NCBI GenBank assembly: GCA_020002185.1
Contig: CM034533.1
Span: forward strand, 37,370,833-37,434,832
Direction of reading: 5' to 3'
From: Paraescarpia echinospica
Lineage: Eukaryota > Annelida > Polychaeta > Sabellida > Siboglinidae
Length of the DNA stretch: 64,000 bases
Part shown: one piece after another, positions 34,401-38,760 of the stretch
How positions within the stretch are numbered: the stretch's first letter is position 1
How the letters are laid out: each line of letters starts with the position of its first letter
Notes under the pieces: model-generated
What the model was told of the DNA's origin: nothing
What the model saw: the letters and a program-made list of their open reading frames with translations, nothing else
Databases searched by the model: none
Position numbers and translations under genes: made by a program

Positions 34401-34993
34401 TACTCGTCATGCTTGTGGTGTTGGGCCTGATATGGCACAACCGCTACAGACACATGGAGGGGCAGAGTACCACAGAGGATTCAGACTCACTTGACATGTG
34501 GAGCATCCGCTTCAATCGCCACAACACAACTGACGTATCTCAGACAGGTAGCGGTTACTATGGGCCGTATTCGCATACAGTTTTCAGTGACATCTATACA
34601 CTGCAGAAGGGCATTGTGCCACTTCGCTCAGGCTCCCTCACAACCCGTACATCTCTCTCTGACTACTTTCACGACAAGTCTGTCGGCAGAGGATCGTACA
34701 TGTCACACCGCTGGACGCGACACGGCACCTCAAAATTCAATTCTGCCTTCACGGTGTTGGAGGAGCGACACAAGGTGCATGTTGCCAGGAAGCAACACCT
34801 ACGCAACATTGCTCCGGGATCATATTCGAGGCACCACACCATGCCCAGCAAGTTCAAACCATCTGCGAGCGAGTATCGCAAGCACATGAACGCCGTCATA
34901 GAGGAGCTCTCGGAAAGGTCTCTTTCAACTAAGGCAGACAAAACTGGTGGTGCAGACAACACATCTGGTAACAACATGTCCCCCACCCCATAA
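3358..34993 (+). CDS. CACHD1: CACHD1-like protein (VWFA and Cache domain), 5'-partial, 19 exons
   Basis: Type I membrane protein related to calcium-channel alpha2-delta subunits. Nineteen exons (3358-3496, 3963-4170, 6333-6455, 6575-6615, 7039-7168, 7476-7731, 11212-11323, 12140-12308, 12556-12689, 13790-13953, 14473-14583, 15025-15141, 17197-17308, 20309-20467, 21399-21499, 23855-23986, 26936-27073, 31132-31154, 34326-34993) join with matching phases into about 1,012 residues. Order: VWA domain (about 1-170, MIDAS-like DVSVT), two Cache-type regions (about 215-395 and 440-610), Cys-rich ectodomain (about 640-785), transmembrane helix (about 803-827), and a cytoplasmic tail of about 185 residues. 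Blocks resembling remembered vertebrate CACHD1 include WYMHSTTKPG, CFVVDETGYIVVH and CHWCSVGVDG. Exon 18 is tentative. The signal peptide and N-terminus are missing. The family is known to modulate voltage-gated calcium channels; function here is inferred from homology. Confidence 0.85.
3963..4170 (+). CDS. CACHD1: CACHD1-like exon 2: VWA domain
   Basis: Acceptor AAACAG, donor GTTAGT. In phase it begins ITVTGYSYDNVVIP and ends INHPADR plus one base. It continues the VWA fold after LDR of the previous exon. Confidence 0.85.
4213..5029 (-). mobile_element. LINE fragment: endonuclease domain with (ACCT)n-type tail
   Basis: The minus-strand frame 5029-4388 encodes an endonuclease domain: LNIQGLSSKFDQL, LLCETFLND (catalytic Glu), KGGVPMYVRDN, IIGTDKNFDYL and LIDNICTTY. 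A shifted frame at 4443-4240 holds SDISDHLPIF, the catalytic SDH block. Almost directly after it comes a (TAGG/CCTA)n tract (about 4215-4237) typical of a LINE 3' tail. No reverse transcriptase lies between, so the copy is internally deleted or cut at its 3' side. It sits in the intron between CACHD1-like exons 2 and 3. Confidence 0.75.
5030..6230. other. Intron sequence, nothing firm
   Basis: AT-rich intron with several weak ORFs. A more GC-rich patch near 5800-5950 could be the 5' UTR of the minus-strand LINE. No exon is supported. Confidence 0.35.
6231..6332 (+). repeat. 43-bp x 3 tandem repeat carrying duplicated 3' splice sites
   Basis: TTCCAG recurs at 6241, 6284 and 6327, exactly 43 bp apart. 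The third copy is the acceptor of CACHD1-like exon 3. The first two are followed by ACAGCTGTCTTGTC, which resembles the real exon start ATCGCTTTATTGTC. The unit therefore contains an acceptor plus exon-like sequence. Confidence 0.8.
6333..6455 (+). CDS. CACHD1: CACHD1-like exon 3: VWA domain
   Basis: Acceptor TGTTCCAG, donor GTACAT. The split Asp codon joins correctly. It encodes RFIVFISGGLPQQNKTDVLE and ends VTFVTIDLG, a core beta-strand pattern of VWA domains. The acceptor is the last of three tandem copies. Confidence 0.85.
6575..6615 (+). CDS. CACHD1: CACHD1-like exon 4 (41 nt): end of VWA domain
   Basis: Short exon with acceptor TTTTTCAG and donor GTGAGT. It encodes YPKNYILKGIGEE in phase with both neighbours. 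Confidence 0.75.
7039..7168 (+). CDS. CACHD1: CACHD1-like exon 5: linker to first Cache region
   Basis: Acceptor GTTTCAG, donor GTAAGG. Begins FGKYISSEDVTVPYDYFQKF and ends AFIDSVTE; phase 0 in, phase 1 out. Confidence 0.85.
7476..7731 (+). CDS. CACHD1: CACHD1-like exon 6: first Cache domain core
   Basis: Acceptor CTACACAG, donor GTAGAG. Encodes EPIFVKDQLVAVAAVEVKM and YVFIIDKFGLIRFHP, the Cache pattern of ligand-sensor domains, ending GVIASMLR. The last 25 nt of this exon with the donor form part of the 63-bp unit repeated downstream. Using any later donor would read an immediate TAG after MLR. Confidence 0.9.
7707..9909. repeat. 63-bp minisatellite, 35 copies, unit spans exon end plus 5' splice site
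   Basis: The span is 2,203 bp, or 34.97 units of 63 bp. Each unit starts ATGGAGTGATTGCTAGCATG, contains TTGAG|GTAGAGTGCTTG and ends CATCTGCC. The first unit is the 3' end of coding exon 6 and its working donor; the rest lie in the intron. Because 63 is divisible by three and the minus strand lacks stops, a 768-codon open frame of 21-residue repeats arises on the minus strand. Copies vary at few positions, mainly CATATG, CGTATG or CACGTG. Confidence 0.95.
9910..10323. repeat. Degenerate CTGT/CCATCTGTC-rich simple repeat
   Basis: Low-complexity pyrimidine-rich sequence of CTGT, CCAT and CAGT words directly follows the 63-bp array and grades into the pure tetranucleotide tract. It makes long artefact ORFs of Ser, Cys, Leu and Val. 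Confidence 0.8.
10324..10413. repeat. (TGCC)n microsatellite, about 22 copies
   Basis: An uninterrupted run of the tetranucleotide CCTG. Likely highly length-variable. Confidence 0.9.
10414..11211. other. Intron sequence before exon 7
   Basis: AT-rich sequence with no recognised repeat or exon. Confidence 0.4.
11212..11323 (+). CDS. CACHD1: CACHD1-like exon 7: Cache domain
   Basis: Found from reading phase. The acceptor TTCTTGAAG is weak, but the donor GTAAGT is strong. It completes the split Arg of exon 6 and gives GGTGYKVLLVEEIIAIGKL, ending NASFTWLA. The G-x-T-G turn and the FTW strand are what a Cache domain needs between MLR and LPFSEL of exon 8. Confidence 0.75.
11466..11990. mobile_element. 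hAT-like non-autonomous element
   Basis: The ends read CAGAGCTG on the left and its complement CAGCTCTG on the right. The terminal regions are rich in AAGTACTT words, typical of hAT MITEs that begin CAGAGxTGGGxxGTAA. No clear 8-bp target duplication is seen, so the exact ends are uncertain. Confidence 0.55.
12140..12308 (+). CDS. CACHD1: CACHD1-like exon 8
   Basis: Acceptor GTGTTACAG, donor GTCTGT. Encodes LPFSELSLCAVQIHGITMG and CRYFNHAVTK. Phase 0 in, phase 1 out. It continues the first Cache region. Confidence 0.85.
12556..12689 (+). CDS. CACHD1: CACHD1-like exon 9
   Basis: Acceptor CTGTTTAG, donor GTCACC. The split Asp is followed by STTVKFSGAAFINASKYLNE and ends EAEQFK. Corresponds to the inter-Cache region. 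Confidence 0.8.
12880..13135 (+). repeat. tRNA-derived SINE, family A
   Basis: Starts GTGGAGCGCAGTGGCTAAGG (A-box-like), has B-box-like TTGTTCGAATCC, and ends near a CACTCTATAAGAATGT tail. Related copies lie at 42410-42716, 46425-46640 and 39070-39315 on the other strand, sharing GGTCTGCCAGGGAGTAAAG-like sequence and the tail. Confidence 0.7.
13136..13789. other. Intron sequence, AT-rich
   Basis: Contains short ATT/AGT trinucleotide runs near 13425-13455 and an AT dinucleotide run near 13590. No exon or mobile element is recognised. Confidence 0.4.
13790..13953 (+). CDS. CACHD1: CACHD1-like exon 10: start of second Cache region
   Basis: Acceptor GACACAG with a weak pyrimidine tract, donor GTAGGT. 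Encodes EGVIESVSITSVVDTDWVKN, ATGVTRRYPGT and MPVQRSW, like the RxYPG...RRQWY stretch of alpha2-delta-type Cache domains. Ends in phase 2 within the Trp codon. Confidence 0.85.
14473..14583 (+). CDS. CACHD1: CACHD1-like exon 11
   Basis: Acceptor GGTGCAG, donor GTGAGT. Encodes WYMHSTTKPGDIIVSLPHLE and AGGVIITLSRALTMP, matching the WYLHAxANPG...GYVVTIS order of CACHD1. Confidence 0.9.
14584..15024. other. Intron sequence between exons 11 and 12
   Basis: Nothing recognised apart from a possible short degenerate Tigger-like stretch around 14690-14870 (words such as GAAGCTCGCTTCACAGTCACC), which I cannot delimit. Confidence 0.35.
15025..15141 (+). CDS. CACHD1: CACHD1-like exon 12
   Basis: Found by phase. 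Acceptor GTGATTCAG, donor GTAAGT. Encodes SSNDKRLVSFGVLKVDVFVE and YLYTALLGSYPRCQKARSG, the helix and strand just before the CFxxDExGY block of the second Cache region. Confidence 0.8.
15700..16725 (+). mobile_element. RTE-like LINE, 5'-truncated
   Basis: RT remnants appear from about 15710 (STVGVCQGC, then a broken LFADD-like region). A long intact C-terminal frame at 16000-16713 has FKYIGSTLTKDGRSDKDIQ, LYSALVVSILLYGCESWTL and KRRKLKWYGHV. It ends near a (GAACT)n tail, CTGAACTGAACTGAACTGAC-like. The 5' part has small deletions, so this is a dead copy in intron 12. Confidence 0.8.
16726..17196. other. Intron sequence before exon 13
   Basis: The exon 13 frame stays open upstream to about 16988, but no splice signal or family similarity supports coding use there. 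Confidence 0.4.
17197..17308 (+). CDS. CACHD1: CACHD1-like exon 13: second Cache region
   Basis: Acceptor GGTTGTAG, donor GTGGGC. Encodes CFVVDETGYIVVHQDFMKPP and ends EQIHIIEK, closely like the CFIxEDxGYLVAHP block of CACHD1. Confidence 0.9.
17309..18350. other. Intron sequence, AT-rich
   Basis: No exon, repeat or mobile element recognised. The words near 17930-17960 recur near 20105-20150 (ATAATATATTCA, TTGTTGCCCACATTAA), a short direct repeat of unknown nature. Confidence 0.35.
18360..19220 (+). mobile_element. LINE remnant (RT C-terminal part)
   Basis: GC-richer island with frames encoding EYVDGMDFVSSSQSFLDEIE (a degenerate RT active-site region) and, after a shift, MTRKLGLLLGEAEDVARRKQ, then LRLYAYFVVAMLTYNMGTWG and LDAYHCRHLLQIIGIYWPHR, the RT C-terminal pattern. 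It continues out of frame to about 19215. Dead copy in intron 13. Confidence 0.7.
19350..19910 (-). mobile_element. DIRS/Ngaro-type reverse transcriptase fragment
   Basis: On minus, about 19690-19560 reads AKADIESAFRIIPVHPDDYH (RT motif A with its Asp), then LYDKCLPMGCSISCKVYEQF and IRALQWIL. The expected LDD block is changed to ILDVTF. This PMGCSISCKxFExF...LQWIL pattern is typical of tyrosine-recombinase retrotransposons. Upstream frame pieces to 19897 are broken. It lies in CACHD1-like intron 13. Confidence 0.65.
20309..20467 (+). CDS. CACHD1: CACHD1-like exon 14
   Basis: Acceptor TTGCTTAG, donor GTGAGT. 53 codons, phase 0 both sides. Encodes EWLGAEVYHLRNTNIYAIVK and ends VGRCQCPHS, the start of the Cys-rich ectodomain. 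Confidence 0.85.
20552..20680 (-). repeat. Old CR1-like LINE 3' UTR copy
   Basis: The minus strand reads a diverged version of the 3' UTR also present at 2165-2280 (-) and 54343-54475 (+): GCGGGTTACAT, AATAAGCCAAA, CTTCCT and GGCCATCT occur in the same order. Confidence 0.55.
21399..21499 (+). CDS. CACHD1: CACHD1-like exon 15: Cys-rich region
   Basis: Acceptor CATTTTTTACATCAG is strong; donor GTACAT. Encodes SKKELSKCARDPRANNDCPC, then LYSTTYDTCHGTI, ending in phase 2, which fits exon 16. Confidence 0.75.
21726..23866. repeat. 78-bp minisatellite, about 27 copies, ending on the exon 16 acceptor
   Basis: Units of 78 bp (spacing checked between 22929 and 23007) read TGTCTCCTTGTGTTTAAGTG, then GAAGAGGGTGACATCTAACA, CCATGTCATCTCTGTCACAG and CAA. 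The real junction of exon 16 is CCGTCACAG|CAATGTGTCC, so the array carries many near-copies of the acceptor and exon start, CTGTCACAG|CAATGTCTCC. Several units are shortened (about 22020-22140, 22420-22500, 22700-22740). From about 22800 onward, variant units recur in a higher-order pattern. Confidence 0.9.
23855..23986 (+). CDS. CACHD1: CACHD1-like exon 16: Cys-rich region
   Basis: Acceptor GTCACAG, donor GTAGGC. Completes a Ser codon, then NVSMCPPVVESVYMHKTLTA (a potential N-glycosylation site NVS) and LLRHLSACHAPDCRTRHTP. The acceptor is the last member of the 78-bp array. Confidence 0.85.
23987..24810. other. Intron sequence
   Basis: AT-rich. The piece GTCCTTTGGACTAA near 24377 resembles the end of the dispersed repeat seen at 26600-26634. 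No exon supported. Confidence 0.35.
24815..25720 (+). mobile_element. LINE RT fragment with dispersed-repeat head
   Basis: 24815-24925 matches the head of the dispersed repeat at 26062 and 40000 (CAACTGTCCAGTxTAACAGGGGTCTAG). 25235-25522 encodes RT block LYCAFINYEKAFDLVDRSSL, then VYNMYKNAKSCINQGQAVSA and a degenerate RQGENLCPLL. The active-site piece [15 protein letters not shown] follows at about 25610 after a frame break. Dead copy in intron 16. Confidence 0.65.
26050..26634 (+). repeat. Dispersed repeat copy ending CCAAAGGACTAAAA
   Basis: Shares with 40001-40757 the order: AACAGGGGTCxAG head, GATTCAATCAAATACAGA blocks (repeated internally), TTGCTGAACAGTTTTTGAAA, GGGGTCCTTGGAGG, and the end GAGTGATGGCAATAGTCCCT then CCAAAGGACTAAAA. 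Probably a non-autonomous retroelement or LINE 3' region. Both copies face the same way. Confidence 0.65.
26791..26948 (+). repeat. 40-bp x 4 tandem repeat with four copies of the exon 17 acceptor
   Basis: TTCAG occurs at 26811, 26851, 26891 and 26931, exactly 40 bp apart, each preceded by TTGATTTTGTTGACG-like sequence and followed by TGCATGTCACCAG-like sequence. The last TTCAG is the acceptor of coding exon 17, so each unit duplicates the 3' splice site and the first 13 exon bases. Confidence 0.9.
26936..27073 (+). CDS. CACHD1: CACHD1-like exon 17: Cys-rich, CxWC motif
   Basis: Acceptor GACATTTCAG, donor GTACAG. Completes Asn, then ACHQLAECHWCSVGVDGMAL and CGRRQECYFGMVGHHGIFNG. Strongly like the CxWCxVDSDG...CxxxxECxGGIVG block of CACHD1 just outside the membrane. 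Confidence 0.9.
27074..27640. other. Intron sequence before the 67-bp array
   Basis: No exon or repeat recognised; a TAATTA-rich stretch. Confidence 0.35.
27640..31036. repeat. 67-bp minisatellite, about 50 copies, with 201-bp higher-order structure
   Basis: Unit of 67 bp (spacing 28381 to 28448): GATGCCTAGAGGTAGGCAGT, GTGAAATTTAGAAGAGATAC, AGGGCTGTAATGGCGAGTTG, CCACTCT. The left edge from 27640 is degenerate. A variant with GAGTTACTACTCTG recurs about every 201 bp in 28140-28900, showing a three-unit higher-order repeat. Each unit contains AGAG|GTAGGC (donor-like) and GGCAG (acceptor-like). A few units are truncated (28081-28110, 29155-29175, 29535-29555). Confidence 0.95.
31132..31154 (+). 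CDS. CACHD1: CACHD1-like exon 18, tentative 23-nt microexon
   Basis: Exon 17 ends in phase 2 and exon 19 starts needing one base, so a linking exon of 1+3n+1 nt is required between them. At 31132 an acceptor ACACCTAG and a donor GTAGCA after 31154 bound exactly such an exon, giving NSRCDVTAD across the junctions. Position just before the transmembrane exon is sensible, but any other exon of the right phase in this 7-kb intron would serve equally. Confidence 0.4.
31170..31470 (+). repeat. Dispersed repeat, tandem pair, inverted relative to 33718-33890
   Basis: Words AAATTGCAATCACGGAATT, GTTGCTGGATGCACACA, TTTTTGAGTTATTGCCATTT and GAATGCTCAAACTTGCAATG appear here. A partial second copy follows at 31350-31455, and the reverse complement order occurs at 33890-33718. 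The two sets flank the LINE remnant. Confidence 0.65.
31480..33715 (+). mobile_element. LINE remnant with EN and RT pieces
   Basis: 31722-32102 encodes endonuclease blocks LQETW-like MQETWKSNN, KGGLIIYIDNKYNYKV, EGLVIQVTGG and LIISGDFNINLLK. Degenerate sequence follows with many stops. At about 33120-33440 RT blocks appear: DTLKLAKVIPIFKKDDPSG, then STEYASLELVDRI-like and FSIFLDLSKAFDTIDHSILL (motif A Asp). A 3' tail with AATAAA ends near 33712. It lies in the intron upstream of exon 19. Confidence 0.75.
33718..33990 (-). repeat. Inverted partner of the 31170-31470 repeat
   Basis: On the minus strand it reads GAAATTGCAATCGTGGAATTTAAT-like sequence, GTTGCTGGATGTACACA, TTTTTGAGTTATTGCTGTTT and GAACATCGCGAATGTTCAGA in the same order as 31170-31470. 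Confidence 0.6.
34161..34325 (+). repeat. Short degenerate tandem repeat before exon 19
   Basis: CTGCCTACACCACT recurs at 34167, 34243 and 34298, followed each time by a variant of GCTGTCTxTTG. In the last copy this becomes GCTGTCTGTTGTAG, the acceptor of exon 19. Spacings are uneven (76 and 55 bp). Confidence 0.6.
34326..34993 (+). CDS. CACHD1: CACHD1-like terminal exon 19: transmembrane helix and cytoplasmic tail
   Basis: Acceptor TCTGTTGTAG. Begins DGMPIVEQKEWK, then the hydrophobic helix FFTLISVIMFTSIVLVMLVV, then a basic stop-transfer HNRYRH. The tail of about 185 residues is rich in Ser, Thr, Arg and His and ends NNMSPTP before TAA at 34991-34993. The tail carries many Arg/Ser motifs but no domain I recognise. 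Confidence 0.9.
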
Positions 34994-35342
34994 GGCACTG
35001 GTGATGGATGTATAAAATTTAGGGTGAGTCACAGGAGAATATAAACGGATAAAATAGCCACAACCAAAGCTGTGGCCACTAAGATGCAGGAGTCGGCCAA
35101 CTTGTGCCGTCACCTCAGTCGTGGGGTTCGTATAACATGTCCTTAAAGTTTGTTGGTTCTATACATTTCTTGTAAAATTAAGGGTGGCATGCAGTGCGAT
35201 TTGAATTACATTGTGAACAAGTGGAGTTTAGACATCTGATATGATAAGACGATAGATGGTCTGGTTTGTAACAGGCCTAGCATACCAAAGTAGTAGCAGT
35301 TTTGCTAGACGTTTATTGAAGTTTGTGTTGCTGTGAAATAAA
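34994..35342 (+). terminator. CACHD1-like 3' UTR with polyadenylation signal
   Basis: First AATAAA after the stop is at 35337-35342, giving a 3' UTR of about 360 nt. Confidence 0.6.
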
Positions 35343-37499
35343 ATAGTATTAAATTGGTTTCTTCTGTTCCCCTTAATTCCTTTCCTACATCACAACTTCT
35401 TTCATACGCTCGCACAATCTGACATCTCCATCTATCTTGGTCTTAGAATTGCCATTACCTCTCATTCCCTGTTGTTTCTGGTCTTCATTAAATATACTTT
35501 TTTTATTAAGATGCTTTTTTGTATAATGCAACTTATTTCAATGACACATTTTAGTATTTGCTTTTAAATATTGGTGTTTATTTTGTATGTTAACTTGAAT
35601 TTTAATCTCAGAATTTAAATTTATTCCGGATTCAGTTAGATTCATTTTTGATTAGGAAGTGTCAGTTACCATCTGAATCCTGTGTTAGCTCAACAGAGCT
35701 TTCTGCACCCTTATGGTGTCTACCAGCATTATAATATACATGTAGAATTTTAATGTTATTTATTGTTGATATTATGTTAATCATATTTTAATGCTTTAAC
35801 AGTCTTCTCATTATTATAACGTTTTATTATGTAAGTTGGTTATGAACTGAGAGTAATGGTGAAGAGAAATTATGTTATTGTTATATGACCCTTTGGTTTT
35901 CTGTACTCTCTCCTCACTCATTCTCTCTAAGTGTCCTACCCATCTCAGTCTGCCTCCAACTACCTTCATTTTCATGTTTCTTCATTTCAATTTATCATTG
36001 TAATTCTGCCATCCTTCTTCTGTCATCCCATTTCATTCGGTATTCTTTGTACCAGTATCATTTATTCGGAAACCATATTCACAAGCCAATACAATACAGA
36101 CCACCATATACAGTGTACATTGTGTAAAGCACTCATTCAAATATACTAAGTTGGATGCGGTTAACCAGTTAGCTACATTTCAGGTGCGTAGAGGTAGACA
36201 CCCAGGTAAAATTATTTTGCTACAAAAGACAAGTAATATTTTGACATAATTCACATTGCTTGTAAACAGTAATTTATTTTTAAAATAAATCACATCAACT
36301 TCCAAAGTACTTTGGCTAACCTAATAAGTGTCAATGTTGTATTCAATCTTACAATTGTTAGAGGAATGAGCCTAGTCTATTAACTCAATATACTGTAGTT
36401 TTGCAGGATACCAAAACAAATGTTTTTCTTGTATATTTATAAGTTATATAGGCATATTTACAATGCTTTATTTTACTTGTACTTGGAATATTATTTGTGG
36501 TTATGTGAGAACACGCACTGTTCTCTACTGTTGTAGTCAATTTACGCAAAACAAGGTCTTATCAGCACACCATGAACACTCTGAACCTGGAGTTGGTATA
36601 GGAAGACTGGCCCAATTTTGAAGCACACCACTGCAGATAGGTTTTTTTTCATGAAGTACATCATGCTAGTTGTGGACTTTTTTACACTTGGGGGCAGTTT
36701 TGTTTACCCCCACCTTGCTGTGTTTCCATAAGGACACTAAAATTCATTAGTTTCTACAAAGTATATGATGTATAGCTAAGCTAAGGGAAAGTATATCCTA
36801 TACTGGGAAATGGAAAAAACAGAGAGAAATTCAGTGCCAATGTTCTCAATCTATAAAAACCATACAGGTAGTGAATTAGTTACTGCCAAGACTCTAGCTG
36901 TGATGATGGAGTAAGTGCCACGATTGCATTGTTTACGCAGATAACAGTTATATATAAACAGCACTTTATTAGTACTATTAGGTACAATAAGCAATAGGGA
37001 GCTATTCCTTGCATTAACTGTTACACTAAATGATACACGTTTTTGGTGGCAACAGGCACAGCAATTAATGCTATCAATCTGATATCGACAGATAGATGAG
37101 CCATGTTATCATTTTTAATCATTACATAAAGCTTGCCCCCGAGACCCCTTTATCCCAGCATTACACTTTATAATGCTTGCCGGGAGACATACTTCATGAA
37201 TGGCCCCTTACAACAAACCAACTATCTTGTATATGCATGTAACTCTGGGAGCAAACAACTTGACAAACAAATCATACGTGTTGTAATAGTTAAAAACAGT
37301 GAAAAATTGTCACATTGTGTCTTGAGGAAAACTTTAAATTATTGCTCAATGGAATGTTTGTATTAGTCTTCACCTGAATATACAAATCGGCATTTCAAAG
37401 GCTGCCATTTGAAATATGTTCATAAACTGTTTCTGGAGCGTAACCACTGGGACATAAATGCAGTAAAAACATGGAGAACAAATGTAGTTCAACTGTTAT
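35343..37499. other. Intergenic sequence
   Basis: AT-rich. Small open frames near 35885-36149 are low-complexity and lack coding signals. No gene or clear mobile element found. Confidence 0.4.
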
Positions 37500-37502
37500 A
37501 CA

Positions 37503-37677
37503 GTGGAACCTTGCTGTTGAGGTCAGATGAGGACAAAAGTGACCTGACTAGCGAGGTGACCAAATTATTGGAACTAATTTCCTATACTTTACTCGTACAA
37601 AAAATGGGACTGTCCCAGGATGACCTTTATTGTGAGGTAGCTGGACTACCAAGGTGACCGTAATGTGAGTCTACTGT
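37503..37677. mobile_element. Short Tigger/pogo-like MITE
   Basis: Begins CAGTGGAACCTTGCTGTTGA after TA and ends ...GTGAGTCTACTG before TA, with imperfect inverted ends (CAGT..., then GAGGTCACC-type words). Internal GTGACC and GAGGTGACCAA words recur in both orientations. Confidence 0.5.
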
Positions 37678-37867
37678 AGTACATTTACATGTAAGTAACA
37701 TGCTTACATACACCACTGAAGTCTGAGGAACCAACGTGTTGTGACTTGTTCGTCGGGACATTTAGTTAGATCATAAGGAAGATAAGAGTCCAGATGCTGA
37801 CATACAAACAGGTACGCAAACATCTGACAATATAAAAAAACTTCAACTAAGATGCCACTCTGATGAA

Positions 37868-37873
37868 TTTATT
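37868..37873 (-). terminator. Candidate SF3B6 polyadenylation signal
   Basis: TTTATT on plus is AATAAA on minus, about 800 nt downstream of the SF3B6 stop. No AATAAA was seen between the stop and this point, so the 3' UTR probably includes the 34-bp array. Confidence 0.35.
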
Positions 37874-38009
37874 ACAGCATTATACGGCACTGGTTTTCTA
37901 CAAGACTTGTGATTGGAATAACGTGGCTGCTTTCACACAAGTGCACAATTAACCATATTCAAATAAATTACAATGGGAGCAGGTCTTCAAGTTCAAGGAA
38001 TGTGTTGTA

Positions 38010-38600
38010 ATTCCCACATTGAATGAATGTCTGTCTACTTGGCAGTCCACATACTGAATGTGGCCCATCGACTTGACAGTCCCCACTGTGAATGAGGCCT
38101 GTTTACTCGACAGTCCCTGTACTGAATGAGGCATGTCTATTCAGCAGTCTTCACATTGAATGAAGCCTGTCTACTTGGCAGTCCCCACACTGAATGAATG
38201 AGGCCTGTCTACTTCTTGACAGTCCTCACTCTGAATGAGGCCTGTTTACTTGACAGTCCCCGCACTGAATGAGGCATGTCTACTTGACAGTCCCTACACT
38301 GAATTAGGCCTGTCTACTTGGCAGTCCCCATGTTGAATGAGACCTGTCAACTTGGCAGTGCCAGCACTGAATGAGGTCTGTCAACTTGGCAGTCCCAGCA
38401 CTGAATGAGGCTTGTCGACATGGCAATCCCCGCACTGAATGAGGCATGTCTACTTGACAGTCCCTACACTGAATTAGGCCTGTCTATTTGGCAGTCCCCA
38501 TTCTGAATTAGGCATGTCTACTTGGCAGTCCCAGCACTGAATGAGGCCTGTCTACTTAACAGTCCCCACATTGAATGAAGCCTGTCTACTTGACAGTCCC
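38010..38600. repeat. 34-bp minisatellite, about 17 copies, in the likely SF3B6 3' UTR
   Basis: Unit of 34 bp (spacing 38281 to 38315): GAATGAGGCCTGTCTACTTG, ACAGTCCCCACACT. Copies are moderately diverged. The array starts about 70 nt downstream of the SF3B6 stop in the sense of transcription. Confidence 0.9.
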
Positions 38601-38670
38601 ATCTTGGCACACAGCTGTTGCCAAAGAAACTGTCACATAGAAAACTAACAACAGTGATATATTGCGTAGG

Positions 38671-38760
38671 TCATTTCTTCTCTGGCGTACTCAATCCATA
38701 CTTCTGCTTCATGTGGTCAAGATCTTCTTGCTTCTTCTGTTGGTCAAGCTTCTTGTAGGC
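38671..38760 (-). CDS. SF3B6: SF3B6 exon 4 (terminal)
   Basis: Acceptor TCTGTGCAG. Encodes [20 protein letters not shown] and YGLSTPEKK, then TGA at 38673-38671. Matches the family C-terminus in length and charge. Confidence 0.95.
   Translation of the reverse strand, partial: AYKKLDQQKKQEDLDHMKQKYGLSTPEKK

Noticed and set aside
34491..34889. 132-residue ORF overlapping exon 19 in another frame
   Set aside because: Shadow of the CACHD1-like terminal exon.
35885..36149. Two overlapping 72-80-residue ORFs
   Set aside because: Low-complexity Ser/Leu/Phe/Tyr composition from T/C-rich DNA, no splice or family support.
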